Part shown: positions 27,843 to 37,249 of the stretch, piece after piece | How positions within the stretch are numbered: position 1 is the first letter of the stretch | Layout: each line of letters begins with the position of its first letter | DNA from: Bog-473 sp963728845 | Lineage (GTDB): Bacteria > Actinomycetota > Acidimicrobiia > Acidimicrobiales > RAAP-2 | Length of the DNA stretch: 64,000 bases | Direction: 5' to 3' | NCBI GenBank assembly: GCA_963728845.1 | Contig: CAVSLS010000005.1 | Location: 86,116-150,115 of the forward strand | Program-made: the position numbers and the translations under genes | The notes under the pieces: generated by a model | The model's database searches: none | Told to the model about the DNA's origin: nothing | Seen by the model: the letters and a program-made list of their open reading frames with translations, nothing else

Positions 27843-29402
27843 TCAGGCCACCAGCTCCGGGTCGGCCCACTCGAAGCCCTCTCCGTCGACGAGCTCGAGC
27901 TCGAGCCCCTCCACCTCACCGGACACCGTGGCGGTGCGGCGTTCCGGCGCCGGGAGCCTCACCAACACGGCGACCATGACCATGGCGGCGAGGGCGAAGA
28001 GGGCGGCGACGGCGAAGGTGACGTCGAGCCCGTGGACGAGGGAGGCGGCTGCGCCGACCCCGGCGCCGAGCTGCGAGCGACCCGCGGTGGCGTCCAGGAC
28101 GGTCACCAGGACGGCCAGGCCCAGCGCAGCCCCGACCTGCTGCATGACGTTGACCAGACCCGACGCGGCACCGGCGTCGTGCGGGTCCACGCCCGCCAGC
28201 GAGGCCGTGGTCAGGGACACGAGCGAGGTGCCCGACCCGAGGCCGAGCAGGACCAGGCAGATCGACGATCTGGCCGTAGCCGCTGCCGGCGTGCAACTGG
28301 GTCGACAGGGCGAGGGCGACGACCGCGAGGCCGAGGCCCGAGAGCATCAGCGCCTTCGGGTGCATGCGGTTGGTCAAGACCCTGCTGACGAGCTGCGACG
28401 ACACGAACACCGAGATCGGTATCGGGAGGAAGCAGATGCCGGCCCGCAGGGGCGAGTAACCCTCGACGTCTTGGAGGAATTGCCCGAGGAAGAAGAACAT
28501 CCCGTACATGCCGGCGTACATCAACCCCCGGGACACGTTGGCGGTGGTGCGCGTCGGCGTTGGCGAAGAGGCGAAGCGGGAGAATCGGCTCCTCTGCACG
28601 TGTCTCGATGTGGACGAAGAGGGCCAGCAGGGCCAGGCCCGTCCCGAGAGCGCCCAGGGTCACGGGGCTCGTCCACCCGTCGGCACCCGCCTCGACGAGT
28701 CCGAGCACGACGCTCGCCATGCCGGTCGTCGACGTCAGGGCGCCGGCCAGATCGAAGTGGCCGTGGCGGCTCTCGGTCTCGTGCAGCACGACGCGGCCGA
28801 TGCACCAGACCACCAGGCCGATCGGCACGTTGACGAACATCACCCAGCGCCACGAGGCGACCTCGGTCAGGATCCCACCCGCCACGAGGCCGATGGCGCC
28901 TCCGGCGGCCGACACCGTCGTGAAGAGGCCGATGGCCCGCACGCGTTGGGGGCCTTCGGAGAACACGGTGGTCAGCAGGGCCAGCGCGGAAGGGGCGGCC
29001 AGGGCGGCCCCGACGCCCTGGGCCGCCCGCGCCGCCAGCAGCATGGAGCCGGTGACCGCGAACCCACCGAGCAGTGAGCTGCCCGAGAAGACCGCGATGC
29101 CGGCCAGGAAGGTCCGGCGGCGCCCGATGAGGTCTCCGATCGGGCCCCGAGCAGCAGGAACCCGCCGAAGGTGAGGAGGTAGGCGTTGAGTACCCAGGAG
29201 AGGCCGCTCCCGAGAAGTGGAGACCTTCTTCGATGTGCGGCAGGGCGACGTTGACGATCGTGGCGTCCAGGACCACCATGAGCTGGGCGGTGAGGATCAC
29301 GAACAGGAACACGGTGGGGCTGGCGGAGCCGCCGGCGCGGACCCGGGCCGCCGGGGGGCGTCCGTCCGCCCGTTTCGGCGCGACTCGAGAACTTGGTGGC
29401 AT
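27843..29402 (-). pseudogene. MFS multidrug exporter, DHA2/EmrB type (multiply frameshifted)
   Basis: A 14-helix major facilitator drug exporter of about 510 residues, in at least five frame segments. TM1 contains LTAQLMVVLDATIVNVALPHI, the DHA2 signature. Later pieces include WVLNAYLLTFGGFLLLG, RAAQGVGAALAAPSALALL, WRWVMFVNVPIGLVVW and GLVNVMQQVGAALGLAVLV. Breaks lie near 29215, 29155, 28560 and 28255. Every helix is still recognisable, so the gene may be intact in the organism. The divergent TetR gene is its likely repressor, with an inverted repeat between them. The start is near 29402, but two overlapping ATG codons are possible. Confidence 0.75.
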
Positions 29403-29454
29403 GGGGCATGGTGTACGACCTTTCCGCTGTTATCGTGAGGATAAGCGGAAGCTT

Positions 29455-29475
29455 CCTCCGGATAGTATACGGAGG
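29455..29475. promoter_or_regulatory. Operator-like inverted repeat between MFS exporter and TetR gene
   Basis: CCTCCG (29455-29460) and CGGAGG (29470-29475) form an exact inverted repeat around GATAGTATA, and a third half-site CCTCCG lies at 29479-29484. The AT-rich centre resembles a -10 element. The place, between an exporter and a divergent TetR gene, is the usual one for a TetR operator. Confidence 0.65.
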
Positions 29476-29524
29476 GTTCCTCCGTTTTGCAACGCATCGA
29501 AGGGCCCAGGAGGGAGGCAGGACG

Positions 29525-30202
29525 ATGACCGAGCAGGGGCTGGCTGGCACGACCGTCGATCACGCCGAGCCACCCGGCGCGGACGATGGCGGCCCGGTCC
29601 GCCCGATGCGGGCCGACGCCAGGCGCAACTACGACAAGTTGGTGGCCGCCGCGAGGAAGGTCTTCCTCGAGCAGGGCGGCGGCTGCGTCCCTCGAGGCGA
29701 TCGCCAAGGAGGCGGGCGTCCGGGCGGGGACGCTGTACCGGCACTTCCCGAAGCGGATCGACATCGTCGAGGCGGTCTACCGGGAGGACGTCGACGGGCT
29801 CCTGTCCTCAGCGAGGGATTCGCGGCGGACCTCGAGCCGTGGCCCGCGCTCGTCGCCTGGCTCGAGGCTCGTCCGCTACGCCAGCACCAAGCGGACCTTC
29901 CTGAACGAGCTCCACAGAGGCCTTCGAGGAGAACCCGCAGCTCCGGCTCAACTCGCGCGCATCGAGGCCGCCATCGACCTGGTGCTGCTCCCGGCGCAGG
30001 AGGTCGGCGTCGTGCGCACCGATCTCGACGGGCCGGACCTGATGCAGCTCCTCGGGTCCATGTGCATGAGCGCGACGCTAAGCCGGGTCAGAGCGAGCGG
30101 CTCCTGGTCATGATCCAGGACGGGCTGCGGCCGCCGAGGGACGGCACGCCTGAGGCGGGTCGGCCCTGTAGGCCGACTCGCCGACGACGATCAAGTCGGT
30201 GA
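29525..30202 (+). pseudogene. TetR-family regulator (multiply frameshifted)
   Basis: A TetR repressor broken into several frames. RADARRNYDKLVAAARKVFLEQG is in the first. ASLEAIAKEAGVRAGTLYRHFP, the recognition helix region, follows in the second after a slip near 29680. Ligand-domain fragments DLEPWPALVAWLEA and DLVLLPAQEVGVVRTDLDGPDL alternate frames up to the end. It starts at ATG 29525, divergent from the MFS exporter. The order of fragments is right and nothing large is missing. The exact 3' end is uncertain and overlaps the next gene. Confidence 0.65.
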
Positions 30203-30474
30203 ATGCCGGTGGCTCGTCGAAGATCTCGGCCATCGTCGCCCGGACCGCCTCCAGACCTTCTTCACGGCGAGGATCCTGTTCGCGGGCGCGGGCGCTCTCC
30301 TCGCTGTCGAACACCCCATCATGTAGACCTTGAGCGGGTCGTTCTGGTCCCGCATGGCGGTCGATCGCACCAATCCGGTGTCCGGCTGTTCGGCCGCCTT
30401 CAACTGCTCGATCACCCTCGGCAGTTGGTCCTCCTCCCCGGCTTGAGGCGGGTCGTGATCAATTGCGCCCGCAT
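30108..30474 (-). pseudogene. Small ABM-like (dimeric alpha/beta barrel) protein, frameshifted
   Basis: A protein of about 100-120 residues that begins MRAQLITTRLKPG, continues in a second frame with VIEQLKAAEQPDTGLVRS, and in a third with FDSEESARAREQDPRREEG and FTDLIVVGES. The pattern (short beta strand, helix, then FDSEESARA) is that of antibiotic biosynthesis monooxygenase-like ferredoxin folds. Breaks are near 30435 and 30315. Function cannot be assigned. It ends inside the 3' end of the TetR gene, so one of the two ends is probably misplaced by an indel. Confidence 0.5.
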
Positions 30475-30532
30475 GCGCGTCCTTCGTTCACCACCTGACT
30501 GCTCGCCCGCGACTGCGGCCGCCTCCGGCGGC

Positions 30533-31198
30533 TCACTCCCTGAGGTGCGCGGTGTCGTTGTAGCCCCGCACGATCCAGCGCTCCGGCGTCACGACGATCC
30601 TCGAGAGCGACGCGTTGTCGGCGTTGATGAAGGCGAAGGGGGTGGAGCCGCTGGCCTGGGCCATGATCTCGCCGATGGCGGCGCCGTGGCTGAACACCAC
30701 GACACGCCCACCGGGATGCGAGGCTGCGATGCGCTCGACGGCCGCCCGCAGGCGACCCCCGAACGCGGCGCGGGACTCGGCGCCGGGGACGACGTCCCAG
30801 CGCTCCTCGCGCAACACCGCGTCGAACATGGGATCACGGTCCACCGCCTTCTGGCGCAGCAGGCCCCCCTCCCACTCGCCGAGGTAGACCTCGCGGAGGT
30901 CGGCGTCGACGACGGGGACGATGCCGGTCCGGTCGACGAGGGGCGCCGCGGTCTGGGCCGTGCGCCGCAGGGTGCTGACGTACACACCGTCGATGGGCTC
31001 GTGGGCCAGGCGCAACGCCACCTGCTCGGCCTGGTGCCGGCCCGCCTCGGACAGCGGCGGGTCGCCCTGGCCCTCGACGAGCTCGAAGGACTCGCCCTCC
31101 ACGGAGTCGGCCGATGCGCCGTGGCGGACGAGCAGGAGCTCGGTCGAGCCGGGCGGGCCGACGTAGGGCCTCTGGCTGAAGGTGCGGGGCGTCGTCAC
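30533..31198 (-). CDS. Histidine phosphatase (phosphoglycerate mutase-like)
   Basis: A 221-residue histidine phosphatase. The phosphate-accepting histidine is in LLLVRHGAS (near residue 26), and the second catalytic histidine is in VVVFSHGAAIGE (near residue 170). STLRRTAQTA and the acid in REVYLGEWEG are also typical. It may act on a small phosphorylated metabolite; the specificity is not visible. In actinobacterial steroid regions phosphoglycerate-mutase-like proteins occur near acyl-CoA genes, but this is only context. The ATG start at 31198 gives a short 18-residue lead before the core. Confidence 0.85.
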   Translation of the reverse strand: MTTPRTFSQRPYVGPPGSTELLLVRHGASADSVEGESFELVEGQGDPPLSEAGRHQAEQVALRLAHEPIDGVYVSTLRRTAQTAAPLVDRTGIVPVVDADLREVYLGEWEGGLLRQKAVDRDPMFDAVLREERWDVVPGAESRAAFGGRLRAAVERIAASHPGGRVVVFSHGAAIGEIMAQASGSTPFAFINADNASLSRIVVTPERWIVRGYNDTAHLRE

Positions 31199-31219
31199 GG
31201 ACGCCGAGTGTAGGAACGA

Positions 31220-31898
31220 TCAGCGCGGCGCGTGCAGCTCGGGTGGCCCGTGATCGTCGTCGTCCTCCACGACCTCCGCGTCAATCACGTTGGGGTCGTA
31301 CGGCGTGGGCGCAGGTCCGCCGGCGGGTCCCCACTGCGCCGGGCCGGCGCCCTCCGAGCGGAAGGTGGCGAAGAAGGCACCCGGCCCCTGGGAGAAGTGC
31401 ACCTGCAGCGGCCGGCCGGCGTTCGGCCCGAGCTGCTCCCACAGTGGCAGCGGCCCGGCGGAACACGACGTAGTACTGCACGCCGAGCGTCAGGCCCAGA
31501 TAGAGGAGGAAGCTCGCCGCTTCGAGCCCGGCCCCGCCCGAGTGGTTGCCGGCGCTGTCCGCCGCGAAGTGCACCAGCAGCGACACCAGCCACAGCGCCA
31601 TGGTGACCGCGTTGCCCTGGCGGACCACCCAGCCGTTGCTCGCCCACACCCGCATGGAGAGGCCGCGCAGTGCGCCCAGACCGACGGCGCCGACGGCCAG
31701 GCTGGCGAGCACCCACAGCCAGGCACCCGAGGTCACGTGGTGGTCGCCGGTGTACGAGAACAGCTCCAAGAGCCCGATGACGCCCAGGATCACCGGGAGG
31801 CGGGGGTGGTACAGCCGCGGGACCGGGACGACCCTGACCTGGCGCAGCAGCACGAGGATGAGCAGGACAGCACCGAGCGCGTACGAGAAGAACGACAT
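31220..31898 (-). CDS. Integral membrane protein of unknown function (frameshifted)
   Basis: The N-terminal frame encodes five hydrophobic helices (starting MSFFSYALGAVLLILVLL), with LLELFSYTGDH and a later LYLGLTLGVQYYVVF. After a slip near 31460 the next frame reads PLWEQLGPNAGRPLQVHFSQG and then a hydrophilic tail ending in an acidic stretch, DAEVVEDDDDHG. The layout resembles CcdC/DUF1453-like membrane proteins, but I am not certain. It lies between the phosphatase and the LLM gene on the same strand, so it may be part of the longer minus-strand operon. Confidence 0.55.
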
Positions 31899-31927
31899 CC
31901 GCCTTCCACCCTATGGCCGCGGACCGC

Positions 31928-32911
31928 TCAGCGGTTCAGCAGGGGCCCGACCTCGGTGCCGAAACGCGCCGTCTGCTCGCAGAACTCCTCGGAGCTCCGG
32001 GCCATGAAGCGCACCTGCAGGTGGTTGACGCCCATCCCCACCAGCTCGCGCAGCGACGCGGCCACCTCCTCGGCGCCACCCGTGAGGACCCAGTTCGGCA
32101 GGTCCCACCCCGAACCGCCGGCGCTCAGGTAGATCGGTTCGACGATGGTGCCGATGTCGAGCGGCGCGCCGCCCCGCAGCTCGGCTCGCAGCTCGCGCAG
32201 ACGGGCGATCTGGCCCGGCAGGTCGCGCCGCCGTGTCCCCTGGGGAAGCCAGCCGTCGCCGAAGGCCGCCGTGCGCCGGATGGCCGCCGGGGAGGAGCCG
32301 CCGATCCAGATGGGCGGGCGGGGCTGGCGCGCCGGGCGCGGTCCCTGCCCCATGTCGCGGGCGGGGAAGCGCGGGCCGGGCAGGTCCGGGAACTCCTCGG
32401 TGAAACAGCGGGCGAGCGCCGAGACGGCCTCGTCGGTGTGGCGGCCGCGCTCCTCGAAGTCGCCCGTCAACAGCTCGTACTCCTCTGGCACGTGGCCCGC
32501 GCCGACGCCCACGATGAGGCGGCCACCCGAGAGATGGTCGAGCGTCGAGAGCTCCTTGGCCGCGCGCAGCGGGTGGCGCTGGGCCAGGATCAGCACGTGG
32601 GAGAGCAGGTGGGTCTGCCTGGTCAGCGCGGCCAGCCAGCCCAGCGTCGCCGTCGTGTCGTACCAGATGGTGCCCATGGCTTCGGCCAGGCGGCGCGGGA
32701 TCGCGGTGTGGTCGCACACGCCGAGGTAGAAGAAGCCCGCCTCGTCGGCCACCCGAGCGATGCGGGCCAGCTCCGACGGCCCGGCCTCCTTCTCCCAGTC
32801 GGCCACGTAGAGCGTCGACTGTGACTGAATGGGCAGCTGCATGCCGTAGACGACCTCCCCCTCGGGGACGGTGCGTACGACGTCGGCGGGAAGGAGGGAC
32901 GGGTCTGTCAT
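31928..32911 (-). CDS. LLM-class (F420-type) oxidoreductase
   Basis: A 327-residue luciferase-like oxidoreductase. Typical parts are FFYLGVCDHTAIPRRL, LLSHVLILAQRHPLRAAKELSTLD, GGRLIVGVGAGHVPEEY and PIWIGGSSPAAIRR. It is the last enzyme gene of a minus-strand series that begins at the amidohydrolase (36384) and includes two acyl-CoA dehydrogenases, so it probably serves the same catabolic route. The ATG at 32911 starts MTDPSLLPADVV. Cofactor F420 rather than FMN is inferred from family relatives. Confidence 0.82.
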   Translation of the reverse strand: MTDPSLLPADVVRTVPEGEVVYGMQLPIQSQSTLYVADWEKEAGPSELARIARVADEAGFFYLGVCDHTAIPRRLAEAMGTIWYDTTATLGWLAALTRQTHLLSHVLILAQRHPLRAAKELSTLDHLSGGRLIVGVGAGHVPEEYELLTGDFEERGRHTDEAVSALARCFTEEFPDLPGPRFPARDMGQGPRPARQPRPPIWIGGSSPAAIRRTAAFGDGWLPQGTRRRDLPGQIARLRELRAELRGGAPLDIGTIVEPIYLSAGGSGWDLPNWVLTGGAEEVAASLRELVGMGVNHLQVRFMARSSEEFCEQTARFGTEVGPLLNR

Positions 32912-32951
32912 CGGTGGCGCTCCAGTCGGATGGGGTGCTGCACGGGCTCGC

Positions 32952-33969
32952 TCACGCGTACGCGGCCATGGCGGCCGCCTGGTCGGCCGGGGTGCCGAAC
33001 GTGGTCGACAGGACGCGCGCCCGCTTGAGGTGGAGGTGCAGGGGCACCTCCCAGGTGAACCCCATGCCGCCGTGCACCTGGATGGCGCCGCGGGCGTTCC
33101 CGAGCGCGGCCTCGTCGGCGAGCAGCTTGGCGCCCCGGACCGCCCGCTCGAAGAATTCGCCCGGCGCGCAGCCCGCGCGCCTGGGCCTCCGACGCGACGA
33201 CGTCGGGCGCGTCGGCCAGGCAGGCCGCGGCGTGCACGCCGGCCCGCGCGACTTCGGCGCGCACCAGCATGTCGGCGCACATGTGCTTGACGGCCTGGAA
33301 GCTGCCGATGGGTTTGCCGAACTGGTGGCGCTCCTTGGCGTAGGCCACGGCGAGATCGAGCGCCTCGGTCGCGTGGCCGACCTGCAGCGCCGCCGTGAGC
33401 AGCGCACCGTGGCGCGCCAGGCGATCCTCGGGATCGGCCACGGGCTCGCCGCCGGGGAGCGCCTCGAGCCGCCACATCGGCGTCAACGGGTCGAGCGGGG
33501 CCCGGAGTCGTTCCGCCCCCGCGCCGTCCGGGGCCGGGGCCAGCAGGCGCGTCCCCCGCCCTCCGCCGGTGCCGAAGACGAGGAGTCCGTCCAGCGAGGC
33601 CAGGTGCTCCACCAGGATCGGCCCGGCGCCGGCGCCGTGCACGCCGACCTTGGCCCCGCCCTCGGCCGCTCCGTGCACCAAGCCGGCGCTCGCCGCGAGG
33701 AACGTGCCCACGAGGGGACCCGGCACGAGCGCGCGCCCCAGCTCTTCGAAGACGACGACGGCGTCGGCCATGCCGAGGCCGGTGCCGGCCGGCTCGGGCA
33801 AGGTCAGCGCGAACACCCCCGTCTCGGCCAGCGCGGCCCAGTCGTCGTCGCCGATGGCGCGGTCGTCGCCTTCCCGGGCGCGCAGGCGCTCGAGAGGGAG
33901 GCGCCCCGCCACCATGGCCCGGATGCCCTCGGCCAGCGCGCGCTGGTCGTCACCGACGCGGAAGTCCAT
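32952..33969 (-). CDS. Acyl-CoA dehydrogenase subunit, FadE-like (frameshifted)
   Basis: An acyl-CoA dehydrogenase of about 338 residues. MDFRVGDDQRALAEGIRAM opens the N-terminal helical domain. AYAKERHQFGKPIGSFQAVKH is the C-terminal FAD-binding signature. After a slip near 33175 the second frame carries APGEFFERAVRGAKLL and IQVHGGMGFTWEVPLHLHLKRA. Its start overlaps the stop of the next ACAD (ATGA), which fits the paired ACADs that form alpha2beta2 heterotetramers in actinobacterial steroid degradation (FadE28/FadE29 type). This is the shorter partner of the pair. Confidence 0.82.
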
Positions 33970-35150
33970 CAGCGTGACCTCGGCAGCCCGAGGATGCGCT
34001 CGCCCACGATGTTGCGCTGCACCTGCGAGGTGCCGGCGGCGATGGTCGACGAGATGGCCTTGAACCAGGCCGCCAGCTGCTCATCGTTGCCGAGCGGGGA
34101 GCCGTCGCTGCCGAGCAGCGGGTCGGCGCACAGCGCAGCCCGGTCCAGGACCTCCATGGCCAGGTCGCCCAGGGCCTGGGAGTGCTCGGAGAACGAGAGC
34201 TTGAACACCGAGCCGCCGATGCCCGGGACGCCGGTCCGGGTCGCTTCGGAGACGTTGCGCTTGGTGAGCGCCCACAGCGCGTCGAACGCCGCCACCAGGT
34301 GTCCGATGCGCCGGGCCAGGCCGGCGTCCCCCTGCAACCCGAGACGCGCCACGAGCTGGCGCAGCTCGCGCAGCAACCGCACGCACTCGAGGAGCTCGCC
34401 CACGAAGGCGGTGCCCCGCTCGAAGGACAAGGTGACCATGGTCACGCGCCAGCCGTCGTTCTCCTCGCCGACCCGGTTGGCCACCGGCACCCGCACCTCG
34501 TTGAGGAACAGCTCGGCGAATTCGAGCGTGCCCGCGATGGTGCGCAGCGGCCGGATCTCGATGCCGGGCGAGTCCATGGGCATGATGAGCCACGTGATGC
34601 CGCGGTTGCCCTCGTCGCCCGTGCGCACGAGCAGCTCGCAGAAGTCCGCCACGAACGCATAGGACGTCCAGATCTTCGAGCCGGTGACGACGTAGTGGTC
34701 GCCGTCGCGCACCGCCCGGGTGCGCAGGGAGGCCAGGTCGCTCCCCGCGTCGGGCTCGCTGAAGCCCTGGCACCACACCTCCTCGCCGCGCAGGATCGCC
34801 GGGAGGTAGCGCTCCTTCTGGGCGCGGGTGCCCTCGGCGATGACCGTCGGTCCCGCGTGCAGCAGCCCGACGAAGTTCACCCCGACGTAGGGCGCGCCCG
34901 CCCGCTCGCACTCCTCCTTGAAGATCAGCTGCTCCACCGGCGAGGCGCCGCGCCCGCCACCTTCGACCGGCCAGTCGACGCCGGCGTAGCCCGCCTCGAA
35001 GAGGAGGTGCTGCCAGCGCAGGTCGAAGGCCCGCCGGGCGGGCCAGTCGTCATGGGGCGGTGGCTCGCCCACGGCCGGCAGCGTGGCGGCCAGCCAGCCG
35101 CGCAGCTCCGTGCGGAACGCCTGCTCGGACGCGGTGTAGCGGAGGTCCAT
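33969..35150 (-). CDS. Acyl-CoA dehydrogenase subunit, FadE-like
   Basis: A full-length acyl-CoA dehydrogenase of 393 residues. EVWCQGFSEPDAGSDLASL is the FAD/substrate signature; ITWLIMPMDSPGIEIRP and a C-terminal GTSQVQRNIVGERILGLPR are also typical. It overlaps the downstream partner by ATGA, consistent with obligate heteromeric assembly. Paired ACADs of this kind oxidise bulky side-chain or ring-derived CoA esters of steroids. It lies 24 bases from the end of the upstream amidohydrolase and is in the same operon. The frame is intact. Confidence 0.88.
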   Translation of the reverse strand: MDLRYTASEQAFRTELRGWLAATLPAVGEPPPHDDWPARRAFDLRWQHLLFEAGYAGVDWPVEGGGRGASPVEQLIFKEECERAGAPYVGVNFVGLLHAGPTVIAEGTRAQKERYLPAILRGEEVWCQGFSEPDAGSDLASLRTRAVRDGDHYVVTGSKIWTSYAFVADFCELLVRTGDEGNRGITWLIMPMDSPGIEIRPLRTIAGTLEFAELFLNEVRVPVANRVGEENDGWRVTMVTLSFERGTAFVGELLECVRLLRELRQLVARLGLQGDAGLARRIGHLVAAFDALWALTKRNVSEATRTGVPGIGGSVFKLSFSEHSQALGDLAMEVLDRAALCADPLLGSDGSPLGNDEQLAAWFKAISSTIAAGTSQVQRNIVGERILGLPRSR

Positions 35151-35174
35151 GCGTCAGGCCGCGGACGGGCCGGT

Positions 35175-36384
35175 TCAGGCGACGAGGTCGAGGCCGAACA
35201 GCTTGATCGCGTTGCCCCGCACGATCTTGCGGCGCTGGGCGTCGGTGAGCTCCGCCATCTGCTTCTCGGCGATCTCCAGCGTGTTCGGCCAGGTCGAGTC
35301 CGAGTGCGGGTAGTCCGACTCGTAGGTGATGTTGTCCTCGCCGATCTCCTCGACCGACTTCAGCCCGTGCGCGTCGTCGAAGAAGCAGCCCCACACGTGG
35401 TCCTTGAAGTAGCTCGATGGCTTCTCGGGCACGATGTCGGCGACGCCGCCCCAGCCGCGGTTCTCGAGCCAGACCGTGTCTGCCCGCTCCAAGATGTAGG
35501 GGATCCACCCGATCTGGCCCTCGGAGTAGGCCACCTTGAGGTCGGGGAAGCGCACGAACACGCCGCTGAAGAGGAAGTCGACCAGCGAGAAGGTGGCGTT
35601 GGTGTGCGTGAGCGTCGACCCCACGGCCGGGGGCGCGTCGGCCGAGGTCGACGGCATCTTCGACGAGCTGCCGATGTGCATGTTGACGATCGTCTGGGTC
35701 TCGGCGCAGGCCCCGAAGAAGGGGTCCCAGTAGTGGTCGGGGTCGTGCACGCTCGGCAGGCCCAGGAAGGGCGGGATCTCGCTGAAGCAGACGGCGCGGA
35801 CGCCGCGCGCCGCGTTGCGCCGCACCTCGGCTTCGGCCAGCTCCACGTCCCAGAGGGGGATGAGGCAGAGCGGGATGAGCCGCCCGCCCGAGTCGCCGCA
35901 CCACTCCTCGACCATCCAGTCGTTGTAGGCCTTGCACGCAGAGCAGCCCCAGCTCCTTGTCCTTGGCCTCGGTGAAGGTCTGGCCGCAGAAGCGCGGGAA
36001 GGTGGGGAAGCACAGCGCCGCCTCGATGTGGTTGGCGTCCATGTCGTCGAGCCGGGGCTTCACCTCGTAGGAGCCCGGCCGCATGTCCTCGTAGGTGACG
36101 CCCTTCATGGTCACTTCCTCGCGCGGCACGCCCACCGCGGAGTCGACCCGCAGCAGTGGCCGCTTGAGGTCCTCGTAGTACCACCAGTCGACCGGTATGC
36201 CCTCGGCGCCGGGCTTGACCTTCAGCTGCCCGCCCCGGAACTCCACCTCGGGCATGGGCGCCCGCACGATGCGCGGTCCGACCTCGGCGTACCGAGCGGG
36301 GAGGCGGTCCTGCCACACATTGGGTGGCTCGACGACGTGGTCGTCCACCGAGACGATCTTCGGCAGGGGCTCGGGCATGGACAT
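35175..36384 (-). CDS. Amidohydrolase family 2 (TIM-barrel metal hydrolase), frameshifted
   Basis: An amidohydrolase-2 protein of about 400 residues. The N-terminal frame has IVSVDDHVVEPPNVW, where the DH pair would bind metal, and IEAALCFPTFPRFCGQ. After a slip near 35940 the other frame has AYNDWMVEEWCGDSGGRLIP, then NMHIGSSSK and ESDYPHSDSTWPNTL, with the metal or acid/base His and Asp. Family members are decarboxylases or C-C hydrolases. It is the first gene of an operon with two ACADs and an LLM enzyme, and a perfect CTGACG-N3-CGTCAG repeat lies 17 bases before the ATG. Confidence 0.82.
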
Positions 36385-36400
36385 CGAGCGTAGCCCGCAC

Positions 36401-36415
36401 CTGACGGGGCGTCAG
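36401..36415. promoter_or_regulatory. Putative operator of the amidohydrolase-ACAD operon
   Basis: CTGACG-GGG-CGTCAG is a perfect 6-bp inverted repeat with a three-base centre, followed by AAA. It lies in the 57-base gap before the amidohydrolase start. The same repeat is at 53092 before the echA20-like gene, and nearly the same at 23863. Confidence 0.7.
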
Positions 36416-36441
36416 AAACGGGCGGGTGCCGCCCGACGGGC

Positions 36442-37161
36442 TCAGCCGAAGACCTCGTGGAAGAGGTCGAGCATGGCCTGCCACGAGCGCCGGTCGGTCG
36501 GCTCGTGGTAGTCGATACCCGGCAAGTCGACGCCGGACGCGCGCGGGTTCGTGAACGAATGCACCGCGCCGCCGTAGACGTGCAGCTGCCAATCGACCCC
36601 GCCGTCGCGCATCTCCTCCTCGAAGTCGCGTCGCTGGGCGTTGTCCACGATCGGGTCGTCGGCGCCGATCAGCATCAGCACCTTGCCGCGGATGTTCCGT
36701 GCGTCCTCGGGCCGGGCCGGGGCCAGCCCGGAGTGGAAACCGACGACCGCGCCGAGGTCGGCACCGCCCCTCGCCAGCTCTAGGGAGAGGGTGCCGCCGA
36801 AGCAGTACCCGATGGCGGCGAGGCGATCGCCGTCGGTGCGCCCCTCGCCCCGCAGCACGTCGAGTCCGGCCGTGGCGATGGCTCGGGCGCGCTCGGGGTC
36901 TTCCCTGAGCTCGCCCAACCGAGCCATCATCTGCGTCCGGTCGGCCAGCGGTTGCCCCCCGCCGTGGTAGTCGAGGGCAAAGGCGACGTAGCCCAGCTCG
37001 TCCGCCAGGCGGACGGCCCGGGAGCGGGCGTGGTCGTCGAGTCCTGGTCCCTCGTGGCAGACGAGGACGCCGGGTCGACGGTCGGTGCCCTCGGGCAGGG
37101 CGAGGGTGCCGACCATGGTGCGGCCGTCGGCCTCATACGAGATCTCGCGGGTGGTGGCCAT
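36442..37161 (-). CDS. Dienelactone hydrolase family protein
   Basis: A 239-residue dienelactone hydrolase-like alpha/beta-hydrolase. The nucleophile is C120 in AIGYCFGG, the usual Cys of this family. The acid is in LIGADDPIV and the histidine in VHSFTNP. The N-terminal YEADGRTMVGTLALPEG is typical of the broad DLH group, which acts on lactones or esters. It precedes the amidohydrolase operon on the same strand, but an operator-like repeat separates them, so transcription may be independent. The ATG at 37161 was chosen because the conserved start begins MATTREI. Confidence 0.85.
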   Translation of the reverse strand: MATTREISYEADGRTMVGTLALPEGTDRRPGVLVCHEGPGLDDHARSRAVRLADELGYVAFALDYHGGGQPLADRTQMMARLGELREDPERARAIATAGLDVLRGEGRTDGDRLAAIGYCFGGTLSLELARGGADLGAVVGFHSGLAPARPEDARNIRGKVLMLIGADDPIVDNAQRRDFEEEMRDGGVDWQLHVYGGAVHSFTNPRASGVDLPGIDYHEPTDRRSWQAMLDLFHEVFG

Positions 37162-37249
37162 GGGCCGCACGGTACCCGCACGCGTCACAGTTCGCTCACA
37201 TCCGGTGCGCACACTGGGACCATGTCGAGGCGTACCGGAGGACCGCGAC

